A stretch of 64,000 nt of DNA from Lonicera japonica (taxonomy: Eukaryota; Streptophyta; Magnoliopsida; Dipsacales; Caprifoliaceae): NCBI GenBank assembly GCA_021464415.1, contig CM038463.1, forward strand, positions 2,728,001-2,792,000, written 5' to 3'. The notes under the pieces were generated by a model. The model searched no databases and was not told the origin of the DNA. It saw only the letters and a list, made by a program, of their open reading frames with translations. Every line of letters starts with the position of its first letter. The stretch's first letter is position 1. The translations under genes were made by a program, and so were the position numbers. Below, piece after piece: positions 11,281 through 22,123 of this stretch.

Positions 11281-12984
11281 ATTATTCTCTACAATTTTTT
11301 GGTTTTATAAGTAATCTCAAGTCTGATTGATATATTTGTTTAATTTCTGAGGAATTCTCGAGTTCCGCGTATCGACACTCGAAGTGTTATATTCTATCTA
11401 AATTCTCAGAAATATTTAGAAAAGAAAAGCTTATATTTGCCGGAATCTCTTATGCCGTATTATATTTTCTCTCTCTCATTATTATATATCTCATCGAGAA
11501 GTTAACTAAGACCTCTTCTAGTAGTTCAATTATATATCTGTGTACTTATTTTATTTTAATTGTTTAAATTATTTATAATGTAGAATTTTTGTATCTGTTG
11601 TTCTGTCCACTTTCTAATTGGATAAACTTATTGTCAAGTTACCGATATTCTATCATTTTCAAACAAAACATCTTTTTAAAACTCTAAATAAAATAATTTG
11701 TAAAACCAAAAGAAGAAAGGCCATTTTCATTCAATTAAACCAAACTTTCAAAACGCAAACTTATAGTTTCTTACTAAGGAATTAGACTCGGATATGTTTT
11801 GTCTTTCATATAGACCGTAATAAATCTGATACACTATCCTCAAGAGTTCAATTCCATATCAAATTAATTCTAATAAGATATAGTATTTTCTAAATTGATC
11901 AAATGAGATAATTGATATTGTTATCTGATGAAAAAATATCGAATTCATCTCATGATTTCAAACGGATAAGATAAACTTTTGTTACTAGTAATCAGACTTT
12001 GACAAAACTAAACGTTGGATCCCAGAATACAACATTTTAACAAAACTAAACATCGGATCTCGGAATAGAAGCTTTTCATATATTTTGCGTTTTTCCCAAA
12101 ATCAAGTTTTAATGAGATAATTCTAAAAAGTAGTAGAATATCAGTAAAAGTATCCAACTTCTTTAACATAGAATAAACATATATAAATACTACTAGAGAC
12201 CGAAAGGGCGGGACGGGTGCTTAACACCTTCCCAATCTATAGTATAGTTCATGAACCTTATAGAATCCTGGTTTCATAGACAAACTTGTAAAGAAAAGGC
12301 TTATCTGTACAGCATTTCCCCTTACACCACTCTTTTGTCCATTTTCTGGTAAAATATACTCCCGTCTTTAAAATGGACATAACTACATCTAGAATAGGAT
12401 AGAAGGTCACATGATATGATTTATCACTATATAGAGACAAATAAAACGATGAAATTTCTTCAAACGTTTCAGACCCCCAAACTAGAGATTGAGACCCGAG
12501 GGCCGTATTTACGAATTTTCATAGGATGAGAACCAACTATTCCATACCTGCTGGGCACCTTCTCCTCTGATAAGTATATAAGGGGTCATTTACTTCCCTC
12601 AACAAAGAAGTAATTTTTTTAATAAATCCACGAGGTAAGAAAATAGATAGAGATATAGAGATATAAAAGGGGTGTTATAGAGCTTCTAGGCCCAGAGGTA
12701 TTAAGGCCTTGATTAGCACATAACTCCTCCGATGATTGTATTGAAAAGATATAATAGTCTGAGAAATAACCCCATTGTAATAAAAACTTTCTTATTATGG
12801 CAATACGAGGCAGCCCCGAGCTCGAAGCTCTAGAGGAGGATTAACCCTTGTCAGCATGAAGGGTGAACCTCTTCCATATATTCTTGTCTTGATCTCTTCT
12901 ATCCAATTCTTACATTTGCCATGTCATCCCAATTATCACTTAATTATTTGACCGTGTGGTTAGAAAAACTTGTTCTAAGTTATT
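11281..12984. repeat. Decayed LTR-like DNA with Tat/Ogre-type motif
   Basis: Contains gggtgcttaacaccttccc at 12215-12233. The preceding agaccgaaagggcg matches agaccaaaagggca upstream of the first copy at 3407. Near 12470-12520 it carries gacccgagggccg. No coding frame is supported. It may be the downstream half of the same old LTR as 10150-10924, split by the MITE. Confidence 0.35.
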
Positions 12985-13041
12985 ACACCAATAATAATAA
13001 TAATAATAATTATTATTATTATTATATTATTATTATTAAAA
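12985..13041. repeat. (TAA)n/(ATT)n microsatellite at viral junction
   Basis: A TAA run turns into an ATT run, making the tract nearly self-complementary. It directly precedes viral leader sequence. A second (ATT)n tract at 21740-21759 follows the viral copy, so the virus appears to sit within or between simple repeats of this kind. Confidence 0.85.
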
Positions 13042-13637
13042 TAACTCTGAAATTTCGAGTGTTCTTACTCAGAAAACGAGTATAATTCTTAGGAAAAGTG
13101 GGTGGTGGTGATTGTTCTTTTTAAAGAAATTTGAGCTGAGCTTGTAAAGAGTTCTTGCTGCATCACAGAGAACTGGGCATTAACTACTGAAAATCAGTAA
13201 CTGTGTTGCAAAGATGCTTCATGCGATCATCAATTTCTTTCAATTTTTCACGTATCTCTTGAATGGATGTTTCAATTGTATCCAATTTTGAAATTCGCTT
13301 GCTCATGCTGCTGGTACTTTGAGCAATTTGGGATAACATGGAATTTTGAACAAGAGCATTCTCTGCTTGCCAGTTTAAAGCTGCTTCAGCTGCCAAAACC
13401 TTTTTTCTTTCACCATGAACAGAATTTTTGACTTTCCACATGTGAGAAGTATTTTGGGACTGGTTGTCAAAATCTTCTGGAGGGGGAAAAGGGTTTTGTT
13501 CTTCCATCAAGAAACGGGAAATACGTTCAGGTGTGAAATTGTTTGGCTGAAAAGGAGACGGGCTTTTAAGGGCTTTGATAGCTTGTTGGGCATATGGTGG
13601 TAAAGTTTGAGGTTTTGAAGGAGGAGATGGTTTTCAG
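13042..13637 (-). mobile_element. Rearranged fragment of the endogenous pararetrovirus
   Basis: Two pieces of the viral genome are joined here. First, 13044-13098 is plus-strand and matches leader sequence at about 13974-14025 of the main copy. Second, about 13090-13634 is inverted and matches 15650-16200, covering the coiled-coil region. The inverted piece keeps an open minus-strand frame (13184-13510) whose residues closely match those at 15852-16121. The first join sits at a shared gaaaag, suggesting microhomology-mediated joining. The second abuts the terminal repeat of the main copy. It is a fragment, not a gene. Confidence 0.85.
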
Positions 13638-13692
13638 AGTTATTTTGCGGTATTGCATAGTCCGAAACTACGGATATCTGTACCCCCCTCTA
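13638..13692 (+). repeat. Terminal direct repeat of the viral insert, left
   Basis: Matches 21684-21737 with one substitution (gcatag versus gcgtag) and one extra C. Ends just before the primer-binding site. This is the overlap expected when slightly more than one genome length is integrated. Confidence 0.85.
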
Positions 13693-13704
13693 TGGTATCA
13701 GAGC
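13693..13704 (+). other. Primer-binding site, tRNA-Met type
   Basis: tggtatcagagc is complementary to the 3' end of initiator tRNA-Met, the minus-strand primer used by plant pararetroviruses. It defines position 1 of the viral map. An approximately 430-base leader follows before the first long frame. Confidence 0.8.
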
Positions 13705-14131
13705 TAGAAACTATGTATTTTGAGTAAACTCCTTTAAGTTCTGATCTAATGAATCAAATAATCTAAATAGGATTTTCAGCTTTTGATTATGAAATATTTC
13801 TGAAAATGTTTGATAATTATACTGTGATCAGTATGAGATTTATACTTGCGAAAGTATGCTCTACGACTGCCATATAATTAGCAAATCTATGATTAGTATG
13901 CTCTGTGACTGCCATGAAATGGATCTCTTACATCAGAAAACTCAGATCTTGTTAAGTGGATCTCTCGTATCAGAAATTTCGAGTGTTCTTACTCAGAAAA
14001 CGAGTATAATTCTTAAGAAAAGAGGTGATATTTTATAGTATCTCAGACAGGGTGCTTGAGGAAAGAGCGTTGAAGGCAGAGTGTGCCGTGTTAAGTTCGA
14101 TGACTCGCAGAAGTGATCTGATATACATAAA

Positions 14132-15268
14132 ATGTCTTCAGTATTTCTTAAGGTCGTGTTCTTTGACATTATAGTAAATATTTTATCAGAAGAAGTTACT
14201 ACTCCTAATTTGAATATTTGTGACATTAGTGAAGAACTTGCCCTTTTCAAAATGTTTTCAAAAAACTCTTCTTCAAAATTAAGTAGATCTAGTAGTATGT
14301 CTTCCTCTTCTTCGTCTTCCAGATTTTCTTCCTATAATTTATAATCGCTTTATGAAATTACTCATACTCCCTCAACTGTTATTCCACAAACGGATTTGCC
14401 CACTGCGAATCCTTATAATGTTTTTGCTAAACCCACTCCCGTATCATGGACGAGACAAGTTCGAAAACTTATTTCCAGTAAATCCTCGACACTCCCGATT
14501 AAAGAATACGTGCAAGCAAGCAAGTTTGATTCCCTTATTATGCCATCTGGTTCAGAAGAAAGGTTCTTTCCAATTCCTCTTCCTCCATATTTTCAGAGAA
14601 TGGCAATTACTCAAGGTTACACTCACCTGCACTTTGGAGCAATTCGATTTGCAATTACGTTTCATGGAATAAAAGGTCTCCCGGTTGTTATCAATGTTGC
14701 GTTGATAGACTCCCGTTTGAAGACTTACTCTCAAGCAGTTCTTGGTACTGTCCAGGCAACCCTTAATGCTGCAACAGTTTTTTTTACTCTCTATCCCAAT
14801 TTCAACATCCCTGTTGTAGACAGGCACTTGGCGACGGCGTTAAAAATCCAGGTTCAAATTAGTGGTGTATCCATGGTTGAAGGAACAGCGGCGGCAACCA
14901 TCCACCACCAAATGATCACTCGTTTACAGAATCATTCTTATGATCTCTGTATCCCAGGCTCAGAAACTGCAGAAGCATTGATGCTGACCATTGACTCAAA
15001 CTCAGCACCAACGGCAAGTTTCATCCCAAAGCAGTTACCTCGTGAAGAACTCATTAAGTTGTTACCAGAAAAATGGGTAACTTCTTATGAAATCCTACAT
15101 GAGCAAGCTAACAACGAATCGGTACAAACCACAGATCCGGTTTATATTGAGCGAGCCAATCGACAAATTGAAGTTGCTTTCAAAAGAGATTCTTCTCCCC
15201 AGCATAATCCTTTTGTTACTGAGATCAACATGATGGAACCACATGAGCGTCATCCCAATGACCTATAA
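14132..15268 (+). pseudogene. Viral polyprotein N-terminus: movement protein domain (broken)
   Basis: The frame from 14132 to 15268 reads through a Ser-rich stretch, a stop at 14342-14344, then an open segment from about 14345. The segment from ~14560 to ~15000 shows the 30K-superfamily movement-protein pattern of Caulimoviridae: HFGAIRFAI, the LIDSR segment, the LGTVQATL/FFTLYPNF segment and VVDRHL. This protein normally lets virus pass through plasmodesmata. The family match comes from the pattern order and conserved D/G positions. The original start is unclear because of the upstream stop. The next stop is at 15266-15268, where the polyprotein would normally continue. Confidence 0.75.
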
Positions 15269-16238
15269 TTCAAAAATCTTCCTATGAAGATTTTGTATTT
15301 CAATCATGAAGGAATTCCAGTCTATGAAGGCAAGGACTCCAATGGCCACATCTGGTATGATGATTGTCATTGTGAAGGATGTCAGGAGGCAATTTATGAA
15401 GATCAGCTTGACCCATCTAAATTGAAGCGGTACAAGAGAAAAAAGAAGATCAATTAAGGAAAGTCTCTCTCATCGCAAGAACAACTACAAGAACGCTATG
15501 AAAATGGCGATCCCATAGTTGATTTGCTTGGTGAACCCTCTGGCAAGTTTGACTTTTATGTGACTTATGGTGATTTCCCAAAACCTCAACCACCAAAAGT
15601 TGCTCATTCTCCACTTCCTATGTACTCCTCCTCCAAAGCCTTATAAACCATCTCCTCCTCCAAAACCTCAAACTTTACCACCCTATGCCCAACAAGCTAT
15701 CAAAGCCCTTAAAAGCCTGTCTCCTTTCCAGCCAGTCTCCTTTCCAGCCAAACAATTTCACACCTGAACCTATTTCCTGTTTCTTGATGGAAGAACAAAA
15801 CCCTTTTCCCCTCCAGAAGATTTTGACAACCAGTCCCAAAATACTTCTCACATGTGGAAAGTCAAAAATCTTGTTCATGGTAAAAGAAAAAAGGTTTCGG
15901 CAGCTGAAGCAGCTTTAAATTGGCAAGCAGAGAATGCTCTTGTTCAAAATTCCATGTTATCCCAAATTGCTCAAAGTACCAGCAGCATGAGCAAGCGAAT
16001 TTCAAAATTGGATACAATTGAAACATCCATTCAAGAGATACGTGGAAAATTGAAACAAATTGATGATCGCATGAAGCATCTTTGTAGCATAGTTACTGAT
16101 TTTTCAGTAGTTAATGCCTAATTCTCTGTGATGCAGCAAGAACATAAGTCTTTACAAGCTCAGCTCAAATTTTTCTAAAAAGAACAATCACCACCACCCA
16201 CTTTTCCAGGATTTACCCAATCACCCCCTACCACAGGA
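15269..16238 (+). pseudogene. Viral polyprotein linker and coiled coil (broken)
   Basis: Directly after the stop ending the movement-protein segment, the frame continues with a Cys/His-containing stretch (YDDCHCEGC near 15357-15392) and a basic run, then breaks. Pro-rich pieces follow in other frames at 15567-15767. The segment 15786-16121 is a predicted coiled coil of about 80 residues with regular Ile/Leu spacing, including SKLDTIETSIQEI. A close, less shifted copy of it lies inverted at 13184-13510. In related viruses this position links movement and coat proteins. Confidence 0.6.
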
Positions 16239-17790
16239 ATGTCCAATACAGATTTATGGAAAGATGTTCCCAAAAGACGTCTTCCTCGTTGGCCAGATCC
16301 TAAATCAAAATCCCGTTCTCCAAAACCAAAATACCACTATGCCTATGTCCCAAAATCAAAGCCAACTCCACCTCGAGTTACAGCTAGAAACCCTGATTTT
16401 GATGATATGTACATAGAAACTTATCGTCAACCAACATCAATCCTTCGATTAAACCACTCCAGTACTCCAATCCGGTACCACCAACCCCTTCGTTTAATAA
16501 ACCTGTCAATACATTTTTCCAAAAAACCAGTGCATCATCTAACCCATCAGCCTATAAACCAGAACATGATCCCACCAGTGGTGCATCCACCAGACAGATG
16601 GATATGTTGTTTGTTCATAATGACGAAAATATGCCAGAAAACCAAATTGCATCGTTCCTGAAAACTCTTACAATGAATGATCGTAAACCAGTCAAAGCAT
16701 CCAAACCTGATTTGTTTGCTAACTTTGAAGAAGTTTTTATGGCAGAACAAGTTCCTCGTCAACAACAACAACCTCCACCTCCTCCCCAAGATAATGCCCC
16801 AGAACCAATTATTGAAGATCCCTCTTCTGATGATTCTACAGATCATGATTATGTATTGCCAAAAATTCCACCCGGTGAAAAGTACCAACAGTTTACCATT
16901 GATGATATCCCTCCACGAGAATGGCGAACTAGATTCCACAGGTTCACTACGTGGATTCAAACTGACTTCCAACATTACTCTCAGCCATAAGTCTTTCTAA
17001 GATTTCTTGCAAGATTGACAGGCAGATTGAAAGATTGGTATAATTCCCTTAGCGAATACAGATAGAAGACCCTGCAATAACAAAAAAACATTGATGAGTT
17101 TCTTGGAATCATATACATTGAATTCGTTGAAAAGGCATCACGTCATCTAGACATCATGCGTGAAAAATTGCTAAGCATGAAGTGCTGTTCTTTAGACCTC
17201 AAAGATCTAGAAAAGCACTATGACCGAATTTCTCAGCGGTTTTATGTCCTTGGCGGCATTGATGATGTGAATCTTAAACAAATCGTGTTTCATTCTTTTC
17301 CTGATCCTCTCGTAGCAGAAGCAAAGAAAATCTTGAAAATTCAAAAACAAGAAATCAAGGATCTCACTCTTGCAGATATCTACGAGCTTTTCGTTGATTC
17401 TATCGAACGATTGTGCAGCCAGCAAACTCTCATGATCAATATCTAGAAAAATGCTGATAAGATTCATGACTCTTGCAACAAAGATTGGATGAAAATCAAG
17501 TGCAAGAATGACAAACATTGCGACTGCAGATCTCACAGGAAAGGCAAACATTTGCGAAAACATCGCAAAGGAAAGCGCTCAAAACACAGGTCCTATGATG
17601 ATGATAGCCTTGGAAACGGGGTTCCAAGCACAAAAGGTTTAAGAAAAAACCTTGGAAGTTTGTAAGAAGAAGAAACTTCAGAAAGAAGCGCAGTGATGGT
17701 TGTTTCATATGTCACAAGAAAGGTCACTTTGCAAAAAACTGTCCAAATGCAAATAAGAAAGAAGCGTTCATGGCCCTTCTGTTACAACAC
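16239..17790 (+). pseudogene. Viral coat protein region with CCHC finger (broken)
   Basis: Pieces lie in three frames: 16239-16661, 16598-16990 and 17156-17446. The C-terminal zinc knuckle at 17701-17742 reads CFICHKKGHFAKNC (C-x2-C-x4-H-x4-C), the RNA-binding motif typical of caulimovirid coat proteins. An Arg/Lys-rich stretch lies before it (about 17510-17700). Stops at 16988-16990 and 17444-17446 and several frame changes break the gene. Confidence 0.75.
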
Positions 17791-18369
17791 CATCCAGATA
17801 TTCAGGAATCAGATATTGAATATGTTCTCTCAGCACAAGATGAAGCATCCCCAGAAACAATCATGCAGATCCATTATTCTGACAAAGAAACTGTATTTGA
17901 TCCAGACTCAGAAACAAAACTCCTTTCTGATTCATCTTACTCCTCCACAAGCTCAAATATCCCCATGGTTTACTCTCTTGAAGAATGCATGTCACTGTCC
18001 CCTCAGCCATCCCCATATGCAAAACTAGTACCCCTCATCGCTTTTTTTGATACTGGCTCAACCAAATCCTTTATGAACCCAGCAAAACTACCATCCTCCT
18101 GTTGGTAAAAATGTTCTCCCTTCACTTTTCGAGTTACAAATGGAGAAATCCTCACAGTCGATATTATTTCCAAATCCATTCAATTGCAGATATTCCCTGG
18201 AAAAATTATCCGACATAAAGTTTATGGCAGTGCTCTCCCTCAAAAGGATATTCTCATTGGCTTCGATATTATTCGTCAAATTTTAAAGTTGAATTTTGAT
18301 GATGATGGACTTCGATTCAAAAAATTCATGTTACCATGGATTAATCCAAAAGAAGCAAATCATATTTAA
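17770..18369 (+). pseudogene. Viral aspartic protease (broken)
   Basis: The active-site triad DTGST (D codon at 18049) follows an acidic Ser/Glu-rich linker. The first piece ends at a stop at 18106-18108. The remainder (VYGSALPQKDILIGFDIIR, 18220 onward) continues in another register to 18369. The ILIG-D-I pattern is the second conserved block of retroviral-type proteases. This enzyme would cut the polyprotein. Confidence 0.7.
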
Positions 18370-19404
18370 GCCCCAATCCCAATTCTTGAATCTCTCACCA
18401 GTCCTTCCTCCATTGAAACCCTCACAAGCCAAATCATAAAAACCTCTTGCGCTGAATCCCACACCGAATTTCTGCAAAAATGCTCCAACCCTTTTTGGCA
18501 AAATCCCAAATACTTCATGAAACTTCCATTCAAGTTAAACGAAGATGTCAATCCCACCAAAGCCTCTCACTCAGGAATGAATCCTGAACATCTCTCTTCG
18601 GCAATAGAAGAATTGAACGCCTTGTTAAAACAAAAGCTTATTGAAGAAACAACTTCTCAATGGGCATGTGAAGCCTTCTATGTCAACAAAAGATCAGAGC
18701 AAGTCAGAGGAAAAATGCGTTTAGTCATAAACTATCAGCCATTGAATCACTTTCTCTTAAGTGATAAATTCCCTCTCCCACAGAAGCACTCGATATTCAG
18801 CCAATTATCTCATGCAAAAATATTCTCAAAGTTTGATCTTAAGGCAGGCTTTTAGCAAATTGGCATTGAACCAAGTGAGCGACACAAGACAGCATTTTGT
18901 ATCCCTGGTTATCATTATCAGTGGACTGTCATGCCTTTTGGACTTAAAAATACTCCATCAGTTTTCCAAAGAACAATGGCAGATATATTCCAACCCCTCA
19001 TGGCTAATGCACTCATCTACATTGATGATATACTTATATATTCTATGGACATGGAATCCCATCTGAACCTTTTATCCCATTTCTACCAGCTAGTCCTAGA
19101 AAATGGAATTATGTTATCTCAGAAAAAGATGATCATTGCGACTACATAAATTGATTTCCTTGGAATGAAAATTTTTAATGGTCAAATCCAATTGCAGCCT
19201 CATATTTCAAAAGATCTCCTTAAATTCCCAGATAAACTCACCTCCGTCACCCAAATTCAGCAATTTCTTGGCCTTGTAAATTACATGTCCCAGTTCATTC
19301 CTCATCTCTCCAAATACACAGGTCCCTTAGCTGAATTACTCAAAAAACCCCTCCTCCATGGTCTCAAGTTCATTCTGAATGTGTTTGGAAGCTTAAAAAA
19401 CTGA
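18370..19404 (+). pseudogene. Viral reverse transcriptase (broken)
   Basis: Conserved blocks in order are MRLVINYQPLN, KFDLKAGF, AFCIPGYHYQWTVMPFGLKN and the catalytic YIDDILIYS (Y codon at 19018). The QWTVMPFGL-N-P and YIDD forms are those of Caulimoviridae rather than LTR elements. A TAG stop at 18853-18855 follows KFDLKAGF, replacing a residue that is usually Trp. A TAA stop lies at 19147-19149. The frame is lost after 19404. The enzyme would copy pregenomic RNA into DNA. Confidence 0.85.
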
Positions 19405-20135
19405 CCCAGTACCTACCACCTTTACAAATTCCATCCACATGCAATAGAATCCTGCAAACAGACGCTAGTGATCTATATTGGGCAGCAATCCTTTTTGAAG
19501 AAATTGATGGAAAAAGAAGCGTATGTGGTTACAAGTCAAGAAAATTCAAGCAATCAGAAAGCCACTACCATTCTACATTCAAAGAAATTCTAGCAATTCG
19601 CAGAGGAATAGAAAATTTTCAGTTTCATCTTATTGGTCATCACTTTACCATTGAAACAGATATGAAATCTTTCACAGCAATGCTACAATTCAAGCATAAC
19701 CAGATACCAAATCCTCAATTGTTACGATGGTATGAATGGTTTTTCCAATGGTCGTTTACAGCGAAACATATTCCCGGCAAACAGAATGTGATAGTAGACT
19801 ATTACTCCAGAACCCAACCAAACCAATTGTCCCACATCGGCTATCCCAAAGAAACTTTTACCTACAAACCTTATAAATACCAACCCGTGCAACCCCAAAA
19901 CCCACAAATCTTACCCTGCATCTTCCCCATAGAAGAAATCCCCTATCCAGAAATCCTTTCCCAAATCCCCTCTTCCAAAATGAATCCAAAGAATCAAGCC
20001 AGCTCTTCTAGTTCTTCTAAACCCCAGCCACTCTCTCATCCCTTTCAGTTCTCAGACTTTACCCCTCTCCTCGAACCAATGGAAGCAATCCCATATCTCC
20101 CTAGAGAAATCCAAGACATGATCTTTGTCAAATGA
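19405..20135 (+). pseudogene. Viral RNase H and polyprotein C-terminus (frame-shifted)
   Basis: After a frameshift near 19405-19440 the RNase H pattern is readable: LQTDASD (first catalytic Asp, near 19460), SHYHSTFKEILAI (Glu), FTIETDMKS (Asp) and a final IPGKQNVIVD block before about 19810. The expected Ala-Asp near the end reads VDYYSR. The C-terminal tail from 19830 is Pro/Ser-rich and ends at the TGA 20133-20135. This domain removes RNA during reverse transcription. Confidence 0.75.
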
Positions 20136-20186
20136 ATTAAGCTCAGTGATAAGGAGCTTGTCATAAAGTTTCTTGAAATCACTCTC

Positions 20187-21134
20187 ATGAATTATGATCT
20201 TGTTTTCCGTGGCCTTTGTCTCCACCCAGCCTACCCTTTTCTCTCAATATTCTATATCCACCGACCCTGCAGAGTTCTCATACATGCACTTGTATTCCTC
20301 TGGTATCTTACTAGAGCATATACAATCGGTATAGTATTTGATGCCCCAATTCTTCTCCAATACCTCCGCATCTCCACTGCAGATCCAGAAATTTAAGGTT
20401 TATACAATGAGTTGTACAATCCAACTGCAAAAGGAACGTACAATTTCCTTACATTTCTCCGATGGTTCAACTCTCCTCAGCAATGGCTTGACGCACTTCA
20501 AACTCACCCTCACAGATATTGTCTAATTCAATTCAACAAACCTTTGAAAAGTCCCTACGCTGAAGGAGACAATGCTCAGATTACAAAATGGTTCCCGCGC
20601 AATCTGGCGAAATCAATCAAAGAACCCGAGAATGAAGAATATGTCACCTTCCTGCAAGAAATGTGTACTCTAAATAAGGTAGACTATGATTCAGTTCCAA
20701 ACTCCATAAAATTTGGAAATAACCCATGGATTACCCCATACATGAATGATGTTGCATGTGCCCCTCTTTTTGAGTGTTTGTACACTTATGTCTCAAAACA
20801 CTTTTGGGAAGAAGGTGAAGAGAGTTCAGACACCATAGCATTTATTGATATGAGCTCAGACTCAACAAAAGAAGGTGAACCTGATTCAGAAGAAGTCCAG
20901 GCAGCAGCAGATCTAGCAGCAGCAGCACAAGAAGCAGCAGGATATGAAGTCAATATGCATCAGTTTAACGATGAAGATAATCTCCCAGACCCTGAAGATT
21001 TTCTTGATTATGATGTTGATAATTCCGATGATGAACCATATCAACCCCATTGGCATAACCCTGATGACAATCATTGGAACAACTCTCCAGAAGCTCCATA
21101 CACTCCCGATTATAGTGGAAACGAGACAGACTAG
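20187..21134 (+). pseudogene. Viral second reading frame, unknown function (one in-frame stop)
   Basis: The frame from the ATG at 20187 to the TAG ending at 21134 would give about 315 residues but has one internal stop at 20394-20396. The second half (from about 20412) is open. It contains a Trp/Pro-rich stretch followed by an Ala-rich (AAADLAAAAQEAA) and then strongly acidic Asp/Glu/Asn-rich tail. A separate downstream frame of unknown function is a known feature of Florendovirus genomes. I recognise no catalytic motif. It lies 51 bases after the polyprotein stop and in the same register. Confidence 0.6.
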
Positions 21135-21149
21135 TTTGACTCGTTCTTG

Positions 21150-21683
21150 ACTCAGTGTCGGCAGCGAATTGACTCTCTTGACTCGTATCTTGGCAAAGAA
21201 TATAGCTTTATGTCACTTTTACTTTTTTTGCATTTGTGTCGGCTAGCTTTAAGTCTTATTTTGTCAGCCAGTTTGTCTAGATATTTGCTTTTACTTTTAT
21301 AAAGTTTCTTGTCGTGTTTGTATAATTGAGAAGGAATCTTTTCATTTTTCAAAGTTGTAATTATTGTTCAGTCCAGCTGTATGGTTGTAAATGTGTGTGC
21401 TCAGCTATTTATAGTGAGCCCTTAGCTTAGTTTTAGGCATCTGGAGTTTGAGAAGCGATTGTAGTTTGGTGAAGAAGTTGTATACTTCTCTGTAATTCCC
21501 TTTTTTTCGTTTAAATGATAAATGCCTTAATTATTTATATCACTCTTCTCATTTCTTTGTTTATTTATCATAGGTTCTTATCTCTTTTAACCTATTATCT
21601 GTATATCTTTGTTATATGGTTTTTATTAGCATCTTGGTATTCTGAAAATAATGATTTAAGAATTTTAGGTATCTATTATTCTT
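21150..21683 (+). promoter_or_regulatory. Viral intergenic region with TATA-like promoter
   Basis: Non-coding, pyrimidine-rich region between the second frame and the right terminal repeat. A TATA-like tatttatag at 21407-21415 precedes purine-rich gagtttgagaagcg. This is the position where the single pregenomic RNA promoter of plant pararetroviruses lies. A precise start site cannot be set by eye. Confidence 0.45.
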
Positions 21684-21737
21684 AGTTATTTTGCGGTATT
21701 GCGTAGTCCGAAACTACGGATATCTGTACCCCCTCTA
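21684..21737 (+). repeat. Terminal direct repeat of the viral insert, right
   Basis: Partner of 13638-13692. The viral sequence ends at ccctcta, before the point where the primer-binding site begins in the left copy. It is followed at once by (ATT)n. Confidence 0.85.
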
Positions 21738-21739
21738 GG

Positions 21740-21759
21740 TTATTATTATTATTATTATT
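21740..21759. repeat. (ATT)n microsatellite at right viral junction
   Basis: About seven ATT units directly after the viral repeat. It pairs with the microsatellite at 12985-13041. Confidence 0.85.
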
Positions 21760-22118
21760 GGTCAATATGGTTTCTCCTTAAGGAGTGGAATGAAGAGCAA
21801 ATTTGTATGCGAGGAGTGTTAGGAAGGAGGGGAGTGTTATATAATGTATTAAGGTGTGTCATTAGGACATGCCAAACAAAAATAAATGGCCCCCGAATGC
21901 ACCATCAGAGATTAAGAGTTCTAGACCAAGTCTTGAATGACTAAAATAACCTTACTTAATTGATTCAATTAAAATCTTCACATGAAAAAACTTTTTAACT
22001 TTAAATAAAAAATTACTAAAATTGTCCACCTCTAATTTTAGTTTCAAATGTTTAACACAAGTTATATATTGATAATATTTTTAATGATTTCATCTAAACT
22101 ATTAAAAAAAGTATAAAT
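21760..22118. other. Intergenic DNA, no gene seen
   Basis: AT-rich flank between the viral insert and the solo LTR. I see nothing to annotate. Confidence 0.5.
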
Positions 22119-22123
22119 CACTC
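22119..22123. repeat. Target-site duplication of solo LTR, left (cactc)
   Basis: Identical to 23534-23538. Confidence 0.75.

Larger units (their letters stand above)
13638..21737 (+). mobile_element. Endogenous plant pararetrovirus (Caulimoviridae, Florendovirus-like)
   Basis: An ~8.1-kb unit with 54-55-bp direct terminal repeats, a tRNA-Met type primer-binding site, then in order: movement protein, coiled coil, coat protein with CCHC finger, aspartic protease, reverse transcriptase, RNase H, and a separate downstream second reading frame. There is no integrase and there are no LTRs. That order, with one main polyprotein plus a small second frame in about 8 kb, is the Florendovirus arrangement. 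Petuvirus is the main alternative. The integrated length (one genome plus a short overlap) suggests capture of a linearised circular genome. The polyprotein is split by many stops and frameshifts across all three frames, so this copy cannot be expressed intact. Confidence 0.85.

Noticed and set aside
13638..21737. LTR retrotransposon
   Set aside because: No LTRs beyond a 55-bp overlap, no integrase, and a movement-protein domain is present; this is pararetroviral.
13638..21737. A virus copy able to express its proteins
   Set aside because: Stops and frameshifts occur in every domain of the polyprotein and in the second frame.
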